Source of the DNA: Pseudobutyrivibrio sp.
GTDB lineage: Bacteria; Bacillota; Clostridia; Lachnospirales; Lachnospiraceae
NCBI GenBank assembly: GCA_024697025.1
Contig: JAILGH010000092.1
Coordinates: 1-64,000, forward strand
DNA: 64,000 nucleotides
Reading direction: 5' to 3'
Within the stretch, counting starts at the first letter, position 1. Each line of letters opens with the position of its first letter. This document shows positions 39,683 to 49,632 of this stretch, piece by piece. The position numbers and the translations under genes were made by a program. The notes below the pieces were generated by a model. It was not told the DNA's origin. It ran no database searches and saw nothing but the letters and a program-made list of their open reading frames with translations.

Positions 39683-39735
39683 ATTTTAAAAAAATTTTTC
39701 CAAAAATGAAAAATAAAACAATTTTTTTTGATATG
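39683..39735 (+). promoter_or_regulatory. AT-rich upstream element, divergent copy C
   Basis: TTTTAAAAAAATTTTTCCAAAAATGAAAAATAAAACAATTTTTTTTGATATG resembles the elements at 49609 and 51348. Confidence 0.4.
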
Positions 39736-39795
39736 TAATTGAAGGGCCCTTTAATAACTATATATAAATTATGTTTTGAAAAAGGAGGTATTACC

Positions 39796-40467
39796 ATGGG
39801 AGTAATAAAAAAAGTCAAAGTATTAGTAAAAGGTGCCATAATGGCAAAAAAGGCTAAAACTAACCTGAATAAATTTATTAAACAGGCTGAAAATTATAAA
39901 AATAGCTCAGAAAAAAGGCATACTGATGAAACAATTGACAAATGCATAAATGACGCAAGGGCATACAAAACTTATTGCAATAAATGTATGAACCTTCCGG
40001 CTTTGCTATTTAAAAATACAGAAACTATACAACAACTTATAGGAGAGATGGCTTTAGGTGACACTATGGTTCAAGCTTCGAAATCTGGCACACCTATAGA
40101 GCAAATAATCGATGCTATAGACCTAGCATCTGTGATAAGTAATCCAGAAGACAACAAATCATTTGTGTCATTAGAACATTTAAATAGTATACACAGCCAA
40201 ACTAGTAACAACTCCACAATTGGTAGCCCTATGAGCGTATACTCCCCAAGCCGTTCTTCAAATAATCCAGCTAATAATGTATCCCCTATACCTAATGGAC
40301 ATACTAGAGGTTTTAGCTTTAGTAATAGTAGATTCTCAATAAACAGCGCAGGAATGCCCCTCATCGATTATACTAGTTCACAAAATTCAACTACCAACCC
40401 TCCTATCAATCCTGCCACCCCACCCCCCCTTGCCAACTATTCATCCATAACTCAAAGTAAAAATTAA
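39796..40467 (+). CDS. Uncharacterised Asn/Ser-rich protein, member of putative cassette family
   Basis: aaaggaggtattaccATG; helical N-terminal half, disordered Ser/Asn/Pro tail with HTRGFSFSNSRF; own terminator. Confidence 0.7.
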   Translation: MGVIKKVKVLVKGAIMAKKAKTNLNKFIKQAENYKNSSEKRHTDETIDKCINDARAYKTYCNKCMNLPALLFKNTETIQQLIGEMALGDTMVQASKSGTPIEQIIDAIDLASVISNPEDNKSFVSLEHLNSIHSQTSNNSTIGSPMSVYSPSRSSNNPANNVSPIPNGHTRGFSFSNSRFSINSAGMPLIDYTSSQNSTTNPPINPATPPPLANYSSITQSKN

Positions 40468-40473
40468 GTCGAA

Positions 40474-40505
40474 AAAAGGGTGACACCCAACGGTGCCACC
40501 CTTTT
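40474..40505 (+). terminator. Intrinsic terminator T3
   Basis: AAAAGGGTGaCACC-caac... GGTGcCACCCTTTT then ATT. Confidence 0.85.
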
Positions 40506-40545
40506 ATTGACTTTAGGCAACCCCATACCTAAAGTCGGAGGATTA

Positions 40546-41373
40546 TTATAACGCCCCTACATCGGCGTAGTCAGTGATCACCCCATCCACGCCCAGTCGC
40601 TGAAGGGATAACATCTGTCCCTTGCTCTCTGGTGCATAAGAGTACACCTTGCTGCCGGCCTCGTGAATAGCCCTGACAGTCTTTGGTGTAAGAGTCTTCA
40701 TGTTGACTCCGTAGTACTCTGCTGGATACTGTGCTGGTAAAGTGGACTTACCAAATGATGCCAACATCATGATTGGCTGCTCTGGATTAATCCCCTTGAT
40801 GGTTGAAAGATAATCATAATTAAATGATAGAAATACAACCTTGTCCAGCAAACCGTACTGAGCACATTTCTCGTAAACCTCTGTAGCAAAATCAGGATCA
40901 TCCCCTATGTCCTTCAACTCACAGAAGATACGCATATTGGTAGCTTGAAGCAAGCTAAGTGTCTGGTCCAAAGTTGGTATGCGCTCACTTATAAAGTCCA
41001 TGTCATACCATGCACCAGCATCGATGTTTAGCAGCTCATCATAGGTGTAATCTGCTATTCCGCACTCTTCCCCGTTTACCTTTTCCAAGGTCTCATCATG
41101 ATAGATTACCAGCTGACCATCCTTGGTCTTTCTAACATCAAACTCTACAGTTTTAGCTCCACAGGCATAAGCACCTGCGAATGCGCTAAGGGTGTTTTCC
41201 GGATAGGCCCCAGAATAACCTCTGTGAGCCACGATTTGTACAACAATATCTTCATCAGCATTTGCTGGCACAAAACTAATCAGATTGAAGTACCAAAAAG
41301 AACAAAGTAAAGCAACTATGCTGACAGCAATAGTTCTCTTTCCTTTAGAAAATAAAAACCTCCTCATACGCAA
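40546..41373 (-). CDS. Glycerophosphodiester phosphodiesterase family protein
   Basis: IVAHRGYSGAYPENTLSAFAGAYACGAKTVEFDVRKTKDGQLVIYHDETLEK; N-terminal TM/signal. Confidence 0.95.
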   Translation of the reverse strand: MRMRRFLFSKGKRTIAVSIVALLCSFWYFNLISFVPANADEDIVVQIVAHRGYSGAYPENTLSAFAGAYACGAKTVEFDVRKTKDGQLVIYHDETLEKVNGEECGIADYTYDELLNIDAGAWYDMDFISERIPTLDQTLSLLQATNMRIFCELKDIGDDPDFATEVYEKCAQYGLLDKVVFLSFNYDYLSTIKGINPEQPIMMLASFGKSTLPAQYPAEYYGVNMKTLTPKTVRAIHEAGSKVYSYAPESKGQMLSLQRLGVDGVITDYADVGAL

Positions 41374-41440
41374 GCCCCCTCTCTCTAGCTATGTTTTATT
41401 ATATCACTACACTTGTTATCAGACCGTGAACAAAGACAAA

Positions 41441-41471
41441 AAAAATTGCCCGAAAATCACGGGCAATTTTT
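41441..41471. terminator. Intrinsic terminator
   Basis: AAAAATTGCCCG-aaaatca-CGGGCAATTTTT. Confidence 0.85.
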
Positions 41472-41553
41472 AGATACTTTTTGCATGTATTTTACACTTT
41501 AAACAATTAGTAGAAAAAGTCTACAAACGCTGTATTTTCAACATTCTTTTTCC

Positions 41554-42384
41554 CTAAAGAACATCTGCAAAATGAGGCTGTAATTTTTTGAAAACATGGG
41601 TGCCAATTATAAACATAAGGATTGTCACACCCCAAAAATAAGCAGTAAGCCCCGGGCTCAACCAAAAGCCAGAATAATCAGGCACAAGGCTCTCTCGATA
41701 GCCATTTGTGATGTAGTACATAGGGTTGAGATACAGGATATAAACTGCTATATCAGGGCACTTGCCCTCAGCTATCTTATTAAGCAACATGGTTTTTGGC
41801 CACATGATTGGAGTTGCCCAAATGGCAACCTGCAGGAAGATATTAATCAGCTGAGCCATATCTTTAAAGAATACACAAAGTGCACTTGTCAAATATATCA
41901 AGGCTATTACAAAGACCATCATTGCAAAAGAATAATACAACAGCTGCAAGCAATACAGCGGAATAGGCTGACCCAACAGCAAAAATAGAATCATTGTAAA
42001 CAGCACAAAAAAGCCATGGACAAAAAGTGCCGAAACCGCCTTTACAACCGGCAATACATTGATTGGAAACACCACCTTCTTGACCAGATAATTGTACTCC
42101 TGAAGCACAACTGTTCCAGAAGAAAGCACCTCGCTAAAGTAAAACCAAGGAATAATACCTGTAGAAAGCCAAAGCACATATGGAAAATCTCCTGTTTCCT
42201 TACCTATAATCTCTGCTTTGGCGCCCATAACCTTGTCAAACACTATCCAATAAACAAGCACGGTAACAACCGGCTGGACAAAGGCCCAGATAATGCCTAA
42301 AGTCGAGCCTGCAAACTTTTGTTTAAAATCGTTTTTGGCTAGCTTTGCTATTAACTTCCTGTTTTTAATAATATCTCTTATCAT
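41554..42384 (-). CDS. Polysaccharide ABC exporter permease (Wzm/TagG/RgpC type)
   Basis: NDFKQKFAGSTLGIIWAFVQPVVTVLVYWIVF; six TMs. Confidence 0.93.
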   Translation of the reverse strand: MIRDIIKNRKLIAKLAKNDFKQKFAGSTLGIIWAFVQPVVTVLVYWIVFDKVMGAKAEIIGKETGDFPYVLWLSTGIIPWFYFSEVLSSGTVVLQEYNYLVKKVVFPINVLPVVKAVSALFVHGFFVLFTMILFLLLGQPIPLYCLQLLYYSFAMMVFVIALIYLTSALCVFFKDMAQLINIFLQVAIWATPIMWPKTMLLNKIAEGKCPDIAVYILYLNPMYYITNGYRESLVPDYSGFWLSPGLTAYFWGVTILMFIIGTHVFKKLQPHFADVL

Positions 42385-42418
42385 AAATCTCTTTTCTGAA
42401 CATAGACATTTGAAACGC

Positions 42419-44194
42419 CTATAGTTTAGTTATGTGTATATTCTTGTCCTCATATTCTTCCAGTGAAAGCTCCCAGTCAGAAGCCCCATCATCCGCCTGA
42501 TAAATAAGCTTAAAGCCCATGTCGCCGTAGAAGTCTTTTACCATTTTATTTTTGGCTGTTGGAAGATAGTGGCCTCTAAGTGTTGTCACTCCTCTTTCCC
42601 GGCAACGCTTTACAAGCTCATCTAACATAGCATATTCCATGTCGCGCTTCAAAACTCGACAGCTCATAAGCCATAAATCCACATCACATTCATGGCCGTC
42701 AATGTGACCGATGACAACACTTACCACTCCGTTGTCACCAAACTTATCCATCAGCTTGCCATATAAAGTGATGTACTCCTGATTTGCAGCTGTCTGCTCT
42801 ATTTCAGTCTGAGTAAAACGCTTTGTTGTTAGATTGAACTGGTTAGACTTATTGGTAAGCTGAGCGATGCGTGCCATGTAAACTGGCGCAAAACTATCAA
42901 TCTCTGCTGTCATTTCTAAAGAATCAAGGTACTGACCATAATCAGTAAAGCTGCTTTGAAGCTTGGCTCTTGCAGCATTCTCCTTGTACATTTCGTTGCG
43001 CTTTAAATCATCCGCAGAAATATTGGTTGTCTCAAAGAATCCTCCGCGGTCGATTGTCTGAATATAATGAACCACATTATCAAGCTCTGGCGCGCACACG
43101 CCCTGTAGCTGCTCAGTAACAATGTGTCGCTCTGCCGGGTTGTCATCCACAAAAACAAGACTTTCTGGAAGTAATGTGAGTTCAGACGCAATATCTGCAA
43201 AATTCTTGTCCTTTGGATCCCAGTTAGCCTTTATAGATATAAAGTCTGATTCCTTGAACTCACTGTCAGGATGATTGATACCTGCAATGGCATTCTCAAA
43301 ATCATTTTTTGAATCGATGTTGAGTATCACGCCAAGCTGCTGATGCGCCTTAAGGTACTGCTGGAACTCAGTATACGCCTGTCCCTCTGCCTCCTCTGGG
43401 CCAAGTACGATTCCGTCCACTCCATCGTCACCGATTACGCCGCCCCAAAGTGTGTTGTCCAAATCAAGAACAAAGCCCTTTTTGTTCTTGCCAAGCAATG
43501 ACTTGATGATGTTGGCAACGTTGAATGATAGATATGGAATTGCTGGCACACACATAGCATACTTGTACATATACCAATAGAATGGATCTGCCCATTCCTT
43601 TAATCCATAATCTGCAGAAATATAGTTGAGGTCACACACATAGAAATTGTCTGTAGCCTCAGCATAATCATAAAGCTTTTGATTCAATCGGCTGATGAAA
43701 TTCATGGCGCCATGATAATCGTAGGCATCACGATTGCCCATCAGTCTGAATAATGGCATCTCAAAATTGTTTTGGATGATTGGGCAGTTGTACTTTTCTG
43801 CCAAAGTCTTCCAAATAGTCTCAAACTTCTGATATTGGTTGTCAAGGAGCTCATCCACAGTTGCTCTGTCCATAGATAAATCCGGATAGGTGGTGATGTT
43901 TCTGTTGCTGGTGCAAACATAGATAATATCCGGTGCAAACTCCTCTAACTCAGGATTTGGAAAAACTGCATCCTCGTAGTATTTGTTGTATTCGCTTTCG
44001 TAAAAAGTCGGACGGATACCATTATTAAGCAAGAAAAGCTCCATGATTAACATGATGTTGGCTGTGGTACTGCCTCCGAGAATTGCAACCTTTTTATCGA
44101 TAAACTTGGTATCTGAAGCAAGCAGCTCTTTCTTTATTCTCTTTTTCTTGGATAACAGATAATCTGCGTCAAATGGATACTCTAATTCCTTCAT
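42419..44194 (-). CDS. HAD-IIIC family FkbH-like protein
   Basis: KGFVLDLDNTLWGGVIGDDG; VFVDDNPAERHIV; C-terminal GNAT-like region. Confidence 0.92.
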   Translation of the reverse strand: MKELEYPFDADYLLSKKKRIKKELLASDTKFIDKKVAILGGSTTANIMLIMELFLLNNGIRPTFYESEYNKYYEDAVFPNPELEEFAPDIIYVCTSNRNITTYPDLSMDRATVDELLDNQYQKFETIWKTLAEKYNCPIIQNNFEMPLFRLMGNRDAYDYHGAMNFISRLNQKLYDYAEATDNFYVCDLNYISADYGLKEWADPFYWYMYKYAMCVPAIPYLSFNVANIIKSLLGKNKKGFVLDLDNTLWGGVIGDDGVDGIVLGPEEAEGQAYTEFQQYLKAHQQLGVILNIDSKNDFENAIAGINHPDSEFKESDFISIKANWDPKDKNFADIASELTLLPESLVFVDDNPAERHIVTEQLQGVCAPELDNVVHYIQTIDRGGFFETTNISADDLKRNEMYKENAARAKLQSSFTDYGQYLDSLEMTAEIDSFAPVYMARIAQLTNKSNQFNLTTKRFTQTEIEQTAANQEYITLYGKLMDKFGDNGVVSVVIGHIDGHECDVDLWLMSCRVLKRDMEYAMLDELVKRCRERGVTTLRGHYLPTAKNKMVKDFYGDMGFKLIYQADDGASDWELSLEEYEDKNIHITKL

Positions 44195-44211
44195 CCCATA
44201 CCTCGTAAAAA

Positions 44212-46233
44212 TTATTCGTAAGAATTAATGTCTGAATCGTCGGCCACGTACTCGTATACGATTACAGCCTTGTTGTTAAATACAGGCTTTAAATGCCAGT
44301 TATTGTTGGCATAATCTGGATGCCCAACATCAGTTACAACTATATAGTCAATATCATTCATAGTTATTGCGGCATCTGCCTCTTCCCAATTGTAGCTATA
44401 GAACTTTTCGTTAATCGAAAGCTGGGCCATAGCCTGCTTTTCAGAAATGTTTGAATAGTCGTAGCCCTCTATAAATACCTGTCTCTCAGTGAAAGCGCTA
44501 GCATAGAAGAAAAGGCTTCTATCGTCCTTGTATCTATTGTTCTTGTTGTCGCTATCAATATCTTCTGAAAATCTATCTACTGCAATTTTGGCTGTCTCTG
44601 GTGTATTGTCTCTAATCCAAAGGTACGCCTCCATTGTCTCCTTCGAAACTCTATCGTGCTTATCCTCTGCTGGAGCCTTATACTCCTTGTTCCACTGAAT
44701 ATCTGTATAGGTATATTTGCCCAAATCAAACACAAGGAAAAGTATTCCAAGACAGAAGAATACTCGCATAATCTTTGAAACCCAGTTCTTGTAATTTTCG
44801 ATGCAATATTTCATTGCACCATAGAAAATAAATCCCGCATTAGTGATTACAAAATATACCTGCGATGTGCCTGGAATTTCTATAAAAAGGAAAGCAATAA
44901 GTCCCATCAACACTGAGCCTATTACAAACCAGTCAAAGATGTCGCCGATAACCTTTTCTTTAATTAAGGTCTTGAACTTTCCAATTGTAAAACATGCAAA
45001 AGGAAGAATACATGGGCCTATGATACATATAGCCGATACTATAACACCAATGGCAACCCAAGGGAACTGCATGTAGTCCAAACCAAGCTTTTCAAAAATC
45101 TGGCCTATACGGCTAGCCATAAGCGTGCCATGTGGACTAAGGGTGCGAGCCCTGTTGTTAACGGCAACTGTAGATGGGCCATTTACTACTAGCAAGTAGC
45201 AGAAGAAGAATCCCATTGTAATTGCTATGATATAAAAAATCCTGTTGAACTTAATTTTCTTGGTGATGATTGACTCTATTATGTACACCGACCAGGCAAT
45301 AGCCACCAAAAGTACACCTGATGAGCCTTTGTATCCCGTAATACCTACCGTAAAGAAAAAGAATACAAATATTAATCTAAGGTCGAATTTCTCATACCAA
45401 ACCTCAACCAGTGCATCCACAATAAGTATGGAAAATGACATGGCAACGCCCATAGCATTTCCGTTAGTAAAGATGTGATAGTTGAGCCATGAAATATACT
45501 GAGTTCCGCCAACTATGTTAAGCGGCAAAATACAAATGCAAGAAACTAACAGGCCGCCACAATAAAAGAGGTAGTTATACTTGCTACAAACCTTTTTAGC
45601 GCGGATACGCTCTCCGACAATCATAAGAGCCAATGAAAGTGGCCATGCGCTTGCCAAAGAATTGCCGTTGACGTAAAGATGGAATGCATCTACAGGGATA
45701 ATTCTCTTGCACATACCAAACATCAACTCATGGAAATAATGATAATAAAATCTTATTCCATCCACGTGAATATCCCCAGGAATCAAGTTGCGACTAAGGG
45801 CAACAATGTTACCTGTGTGAAACAAATGGTCATGATAAACCTTAGTAGTCTCACCGCCGAGTGCCCCTAAGTACTGAAACTGGAAACCTAATGTGGAAGC
45901 CACATAGATAAAGATAAAAAGGACAATAAAAACAGGGCTGAATTTCTCATCAGCATTGAGTAAAGAAGGTCTGCCATTTTTGAAATACTTGATTATGTAC
46001 AAAAGAGATAATATCGGTCCAATGATTACGATAAATCTGTCGTACAGATAAAGTGACTGGGTATAATAGCAAACTGATAAAAATGCCGAACCCAGCAGGT
46101 ACGCCCCAAGAAGTCTTGTCCATATCTTGAATCTGCGTGGAATGATATAATCTGCAATAAACATACCTGGAAGTTGAATCCAAAAAACGCTGTATATTAA
46201 GAATATGAGCGTTGTTCCTATGCTAAAAGTCAT
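44212..46233 (-). CDS. Large polytopic membrane protein, GT-C-like
   Basis: About 12-14 hydrophobic segments plus a soluble C-terminal domain. Confidence 0.65.
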   Translation of the reverse strand: MTFSIGTTLIFLIYSVFWIQLPGMFIADYIIPRRFKIWTRLLGAYLLGSAFLSVCYYTQSLYLYDRFIVIIGPILSLLYIIKYFKNGRPSLLNADEKFSPVFIVLFIFIYVASTLGFQFQYLGALGGETTKVYHDHLFHTGNIVALSRNLIPGDIHVDGIRFYYHYFHELMFGMCKRIIPVDAFHLYVNGNSLASAWPLSLALMIVGERIRAKKVCSKYNYLFYCGGLLVSCICILPLNIVGGTQYISWLNYHIFTNGNAMGVAMSFSILIVDALVEVWYEKFDLRLIFVFFFFTVGITGYKGSSGVLLVAIAWSVYIIESIITKKIKFNRIFYIIAITMGFFFCYLLVVNGPSTVAVNNRARTLSPHGTLMASRIGQIFEKLGLDYMQFPWVAIGVIVSAICIIGPCILPFACFTIGKFKTLIKEKVIGDIFDWFVIGSVLMGLIAFLFIEIPGTSQVYFVITNAGFIFYGAMKYCIENYKNWVSKIMRVFFCLGILFLVFDLGKYTYTDIQWNKEYKAPAEDKHDRVSKETMEAYLWIRDNTPETAKIAVDRFSEDIDSDNKNNRYKDDRSLFFYASAFTERQVFIEGYDYSNISEKQAMAQLSINEKFYSYNWEEADAAITMNDIDYIVVTDVGHPDYANNNWHLKPVFNNKAVIVYEYVADDSDINSYE

Positions 46234-46247
46234 ACCAAAAAGCCTTT

Positions 46248-46823
46248 CTATTTTTCATCCTCTGGGGACAACTGTCCCAACTTAAAATGCTTGCGGCAAA
46301 GAGCCACATACGAATCGTTAGCACCCAACATAACCTGCGGGCCTGAACGAACCACTCCCTTTTCATTATATCTAGTGTTGCAGGTGGCCTTGCGTCCACA
46401 CCAGCAAACTGTCTTAACCTCGTGTATAACATCTGCGATGGCAATCAAACGCTCTGAGCCAGGAAACAGCTTGTTCTTAAAATCGGCCCGAAGACCATAA
46501 GCCACCACTGGTACATCCATAAAATCTACTATATCAGATAGAAAATCCACCTGTGCAGGGGTTGCAAACTGTACCTCATCTACGATGATACAATCGTATT
46601 TCTTGATGTCTTCCTCGGCCATCTCTACCAAGTTCTCTAAAAAGACACACTCATGTTCCAAACCTATTCTTGAGCGAACTACTCGCTCTCCAAACCTATT
46701 GTCAACAGCCGGCTTGACAAGCAACGCATTCTGGCCCACTTCCTCGTAGTTAAAATGCGTCATCAGTGCGTTGGCAGTCTTGGATGAACCCATCGCACCG
46801 TAATAATAATACAACTTTGCCAT
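46248..46823 (-). CDS. tdk: Thymidine kinase
   Basis: KLYYYYGAMGSSKTANAL P-loop, DCIIVDEVQF, C-terminal zinc-type CWCGRKA. Confidence 0.95.
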   Translation of the reverse strand: MAKLYYYYGAMGSSKTANALMTHFNYEEVGQNALLVKPAVDNRFGERVVRSRIGLEHECVFLENLVEMAEEDIKKYDCIIVDEVQFATPAQVDFLSDIVDFMDVPVVAYGLRADFKNKLFPGSERLIAIADVIHEVKTVCWCGRKATCNTRYNEKGVVRSGPQVMLGANDSYVALCRKHFKLGQLSPEDEK

Positions 46824-46843
46824 AAATAAACCCCTTTACATAA

Positions 46844-46873
46844 ATTGACAGAAGACTCTTGTCTTCTGTCAAT
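46844..46873. other. Perfect 13-bp stem hairpin lacking a T-tract
   Basis: ATTGACAGAAGAC-tctt-GTCTTCTGTCAAT. Confidence 0.85.
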
Positions 46874-46913
46874 AATAAGTCTTAATTCATTTTACATTTT
46901 AATAGAGTAAGTG

Positions 46914-48521
46914 TCAAAACACTTTCTTCCACTCCTCTGTCTGCAAATCCGTTGCTCTATGAATCAGACGGGCATTTGCCTTGCCGTGATTCTTGACAAA
47001 GTACAATGCCAAATCAGCAGCATTCAGATAATCCCATGTACGATTCATGTGACGTGGCACGTGATTGACGATACCCTGAGATACTGTAATCTCGCCCATA
47101 TCAAGCTCCTTGCCGATAGCCTCCATGGAATCCTTGATGTATCTTGCCTTCTCTATTATTTCCTCATCGGTCATATCGTAATAGTATACGATGAACTCGT
47201 CGCCACCATATCTGGCAACAAAAATCTTTTCATCCTCGAGGGCATGAAGTATCCTACCTGTCTTGCGAAGCAACTCGTCTCCGCTGGTATGACCGTATGT
47301 GTCGTTAACCTGCTTGAAACAATCTATATCAAGCATCTCTACGCCAAGACTCTTGGCCTCAACATTGGCCCAAGTAAACAGCTCGTCAATTACTGTGTTG
47401 AGCTTGAACCTATTGGCAATGCCAGTAAGTGGGTCAGTCTCTGCCGCAGCAGATAAAAACATATTGCGAGTCTTTTGCTGAGCAAGCTCAGATCTAAGAC
47501 GAAGTGTTGTGGTAAATGACTTCTTGCTATCCTCAGACTGACGTGAATGCAACTGGAAATAGTGATAAGCACTTTCCATCATGTGTTCCTTGTCGCCGCG
47601 CTTTTCATACATAGCAAGCTTAAATCGCTCCAAATGTAAGCGCAGATTAAGCAACTCTTCATCCACTTCCTTGGAGTCGATATACTCAAAAATCTTCTCC
47701 AACTCCTGATAGTCACCATCCTCGAGAAGCTTGGCAGCCAAGGCCTGAATCTCATCAAAGTAGGTAACAAAGTCCTCGCATTTATATATAGCGCATATAC
47801 TTTTCTTTTTGTATTTGTCGGCAAGCTCAGTGTTGCCGCAAGCTGCATTGTAATACAGCCTAGTGACATTTACATCGAAGTAATCCTCATAGCTAACGTC
47901 ATCACCTATAAGTCTATCCATCTCCTCGATAGTATACTTTGCCTCCTCAAGCTTTTTCATCCTAACGTAAAGCTTAGTAATGAGGGCGTATTCGCCTATA
48001 AGTAACTCTCTCTTGATATGTGGAACCTCAATGAATCCACAGCACTCAATGCTGCGATAATGATACTCGATAGAATCCTGATAAGCGTCCATTCCCTCGC
48101 ATAGAGTCGCAAAATTGGAACAGGCTACCGCCTCCTGAATGGCCAAACGATTAGCCCTTGCTATATCAATGCTGTTAAGGAAGTTCTCCTCGCTAGGAAT
48201 AAAATGCCCCTGACTGCGATAGATAACACCAAGCTCATTGTAGCATTGGCAAATGAGCATATACTCATCGGTGCTAGCCACGCCTTGGATTCCTGAAGAA
48301 AGATAGTAGAAAGCCTGAGAAAAATCGTTGTTAAGACAGCATGCATCACCCAAAACACAGCTTGCGTAATCCTTTAAATCCTGGTTGCCATTCTCATGAG
48401 CCAAGTCAAACAAATCGCAAGCCAAGTCAAGGTGTTTTGCATTATCCACCTGTCTAACTTCCGCTATTCTATTTATTAAATCAATCACCACCGGTGATTG
48501 TTTGCTAAATATTTCGTCCAC
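46914..48521 (-). CDS. Diguanylate cyclase: TPR-like repeats plus GGDEF domain
   Basis: DPLTGIANRFKLN and ARYGGDEFIVYY; N-terminal helical repeats; no TM. Confidence 0.93.
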   Translation of the reverse strand: MDEIFSKQSPVVIDLINRIAEVRQVDNAKHLDLACDLFDLAHENGNQDLKDYASCVLGDACCLNNDFSQAFYYLSSGIQGVASTDEYMLICQCYNELGVIYRSQGHFIPSEENFLNSIDIARANRLAIQEAVACSNFATLCEGMDAYQDSIEYHYRSIECCGFIEVPHIKRELLIGEYALITKLYVRMKKLEEAKYTIEEMDRLIGDDVSYEDYFDVNVTRLYYNAACGNTELADKYKKKSICAIYKCEDFVTYFDEIQALAAKLLEDGDYQELEKIFEYIDSKEVDEELLNLRLHLERFKLAMYEKRGDKEHMMESAYHYFQLHSRQSEDSKKSFTTTLRLRSELAQQKTRNMFLSAAAETDPLTGIANRFKLNTVIDELFTWANVEAKSLGVEMLDIDCFKQVNDTYGHTSGDELLRKTGRILHALEDEKIFVARYGGDEFIVYYYDMTDEEIIEKARYIKDSMEAIGKELDMGEITVSQGIVNHVPRHMNRTWDYLNAADLALYFVKNHGKANARLIHRATDLQTEEWKKVF

Positions 48522-48533
48522 TACTCTTTCCCT

Positions 48534-48570
48534 CTATAATTTTTAAGATGTTTCTTTTTAAAAATTATAG
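48534..48570. other. AT-rich perfect 13-bp inverted repeat
   Basis: CTATAATTTTTAA-gatgtttcttt-TTAAAAATTATAG. Confidence 0.8.
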
Positions 48571-48605
48571 CACCACTTTTGTTATAAAACCATACTAATT
48601 AGAAT

Positions 48606-49460
48606 TTAATTTTCCAAATATAACGCAGCGGTTAATATTCCATTATTAGGAGTAATATATACAACTATATTTTTGTCATAAGGATTTGTAAACTTCATAT
48701 CCAAAGCATTGCCAGAAATTGTTGCGTCCCATCCAGCTGGCAAATAGTTAACTGGTAAAGAATGTGGATGTCTCTCTTTAGCCTTGATTCCTGCCATCTT
48801 AGTAGAAGCATAGATTGTTGAAGACACCTGGCAAACGCCGCCGCCAATGCCCATTGCATGCTCCTTATTGATAAATACTGGCGCATTAACAAAACCGTTG
48901 CCTGTAGTACGTGGTCCGATTGCTCTATTTGCAGAGAATGTTGCTCCTGGTGCAACGACTGTACCATTTACATGTCCTGCTGCAATAGCAATGTTAGTAG
49001 CTCTTGCTGCAGATGCATCGTACTCTGTAGCGTAGGTTCCAAGTAAAGTGTAGCTCTGTGGCACCGCAATCTCTGCTCCAATTGATGGTGTGGCTACTCT
49101 GCCCTCGGCCTTTCCGGCACCAACATAGTGATGCACATACGCCATTAAATTATCACCTAAAACTGCCTTCAAATCAGGATTAAGATTCATATAATCTGTA
49201 GCGTTAAAAGTTGCACTAGCGTTTCTGCCCTCGTAAATTCCAATATAGACATAATGGTTCAAAAGACTCAATTGGTTGCCATTAACTGATGCTGCTACAT
49301 CTGGATACATAGCTGCATAGTAACTGCCATCAAATACCTTTGAGCATACCTGCAAATCGTCGTTAGCAGCTGCCTGAGCCTTTAATGGTGTCAAAAAATT
49401 TAAAGCTAATACAAGGCATACAATCGTAACTACTCCCCGTTTGATGTGTAATTTACTCAT
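48606..49460 (-). CDS. Secreted VanW-family protein
   Basis: Signal peptide; TFSANRAIGPRTTGNGFVNAPVFINKEHAMGIGGGVCQVSSTIY. Confidence 0.92.
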   Translation of the reverse strand: MSKLHIKRGVVTIVCLVLALNFLTPLKAQAAANDDLQVCSKVFDGSYYAAMYPDVAASVNGNQLSLLNHYVYIGIYEGRNASATFNATDYMNLNPDLKAVLGDNLMAYVHHYVGAGKAEGRVATPSIGAEIAVPQSYTLLGTYATEYDASAARATNIAIAAGHVNGTVVAPGATFSANRAIGPRTTGNGFVNAPVFINKEHAMGIGGGVCQVSSTIYASTKMAGIKAKERHPHSLPVNYLPAGWDATISGNALDMKFTNPYDKNIVVYITPNNGILTAALYLEN

Positions 49461-49608
49461 AATACCCTCCATACGCGCATTTAGTCTACTATATTCTAGC
49501 ACTTTGGCCGTGAAATTAAAATAATTATTAATTATACTACATTGCCCCTAAAGAAATATAAGCGGCTTTCAACCCCACCTCTCGAACAGATGCGTATCTT
49601 CTCAAAGA

Positions 49609-49632
49609 TTTTTTGCCAAAACGGAAAAAAAT
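49609..49632 (+). promoter_or_regulatory. 24-nt element A, identical to element B at 51348
   Basis: TTTTTTGCCAAAACGGAAAAAAAT, followed by A-tract/T-tract and TATA. Confidence 0.7.

Noticed and set aside
46911-47456. Plus-strand 181-aa ORF opposite the GGDEF gene
   Set aside because: Overlaps a confidently assigned GGDEF domain on the other strand; no RBS or recognisable motif.
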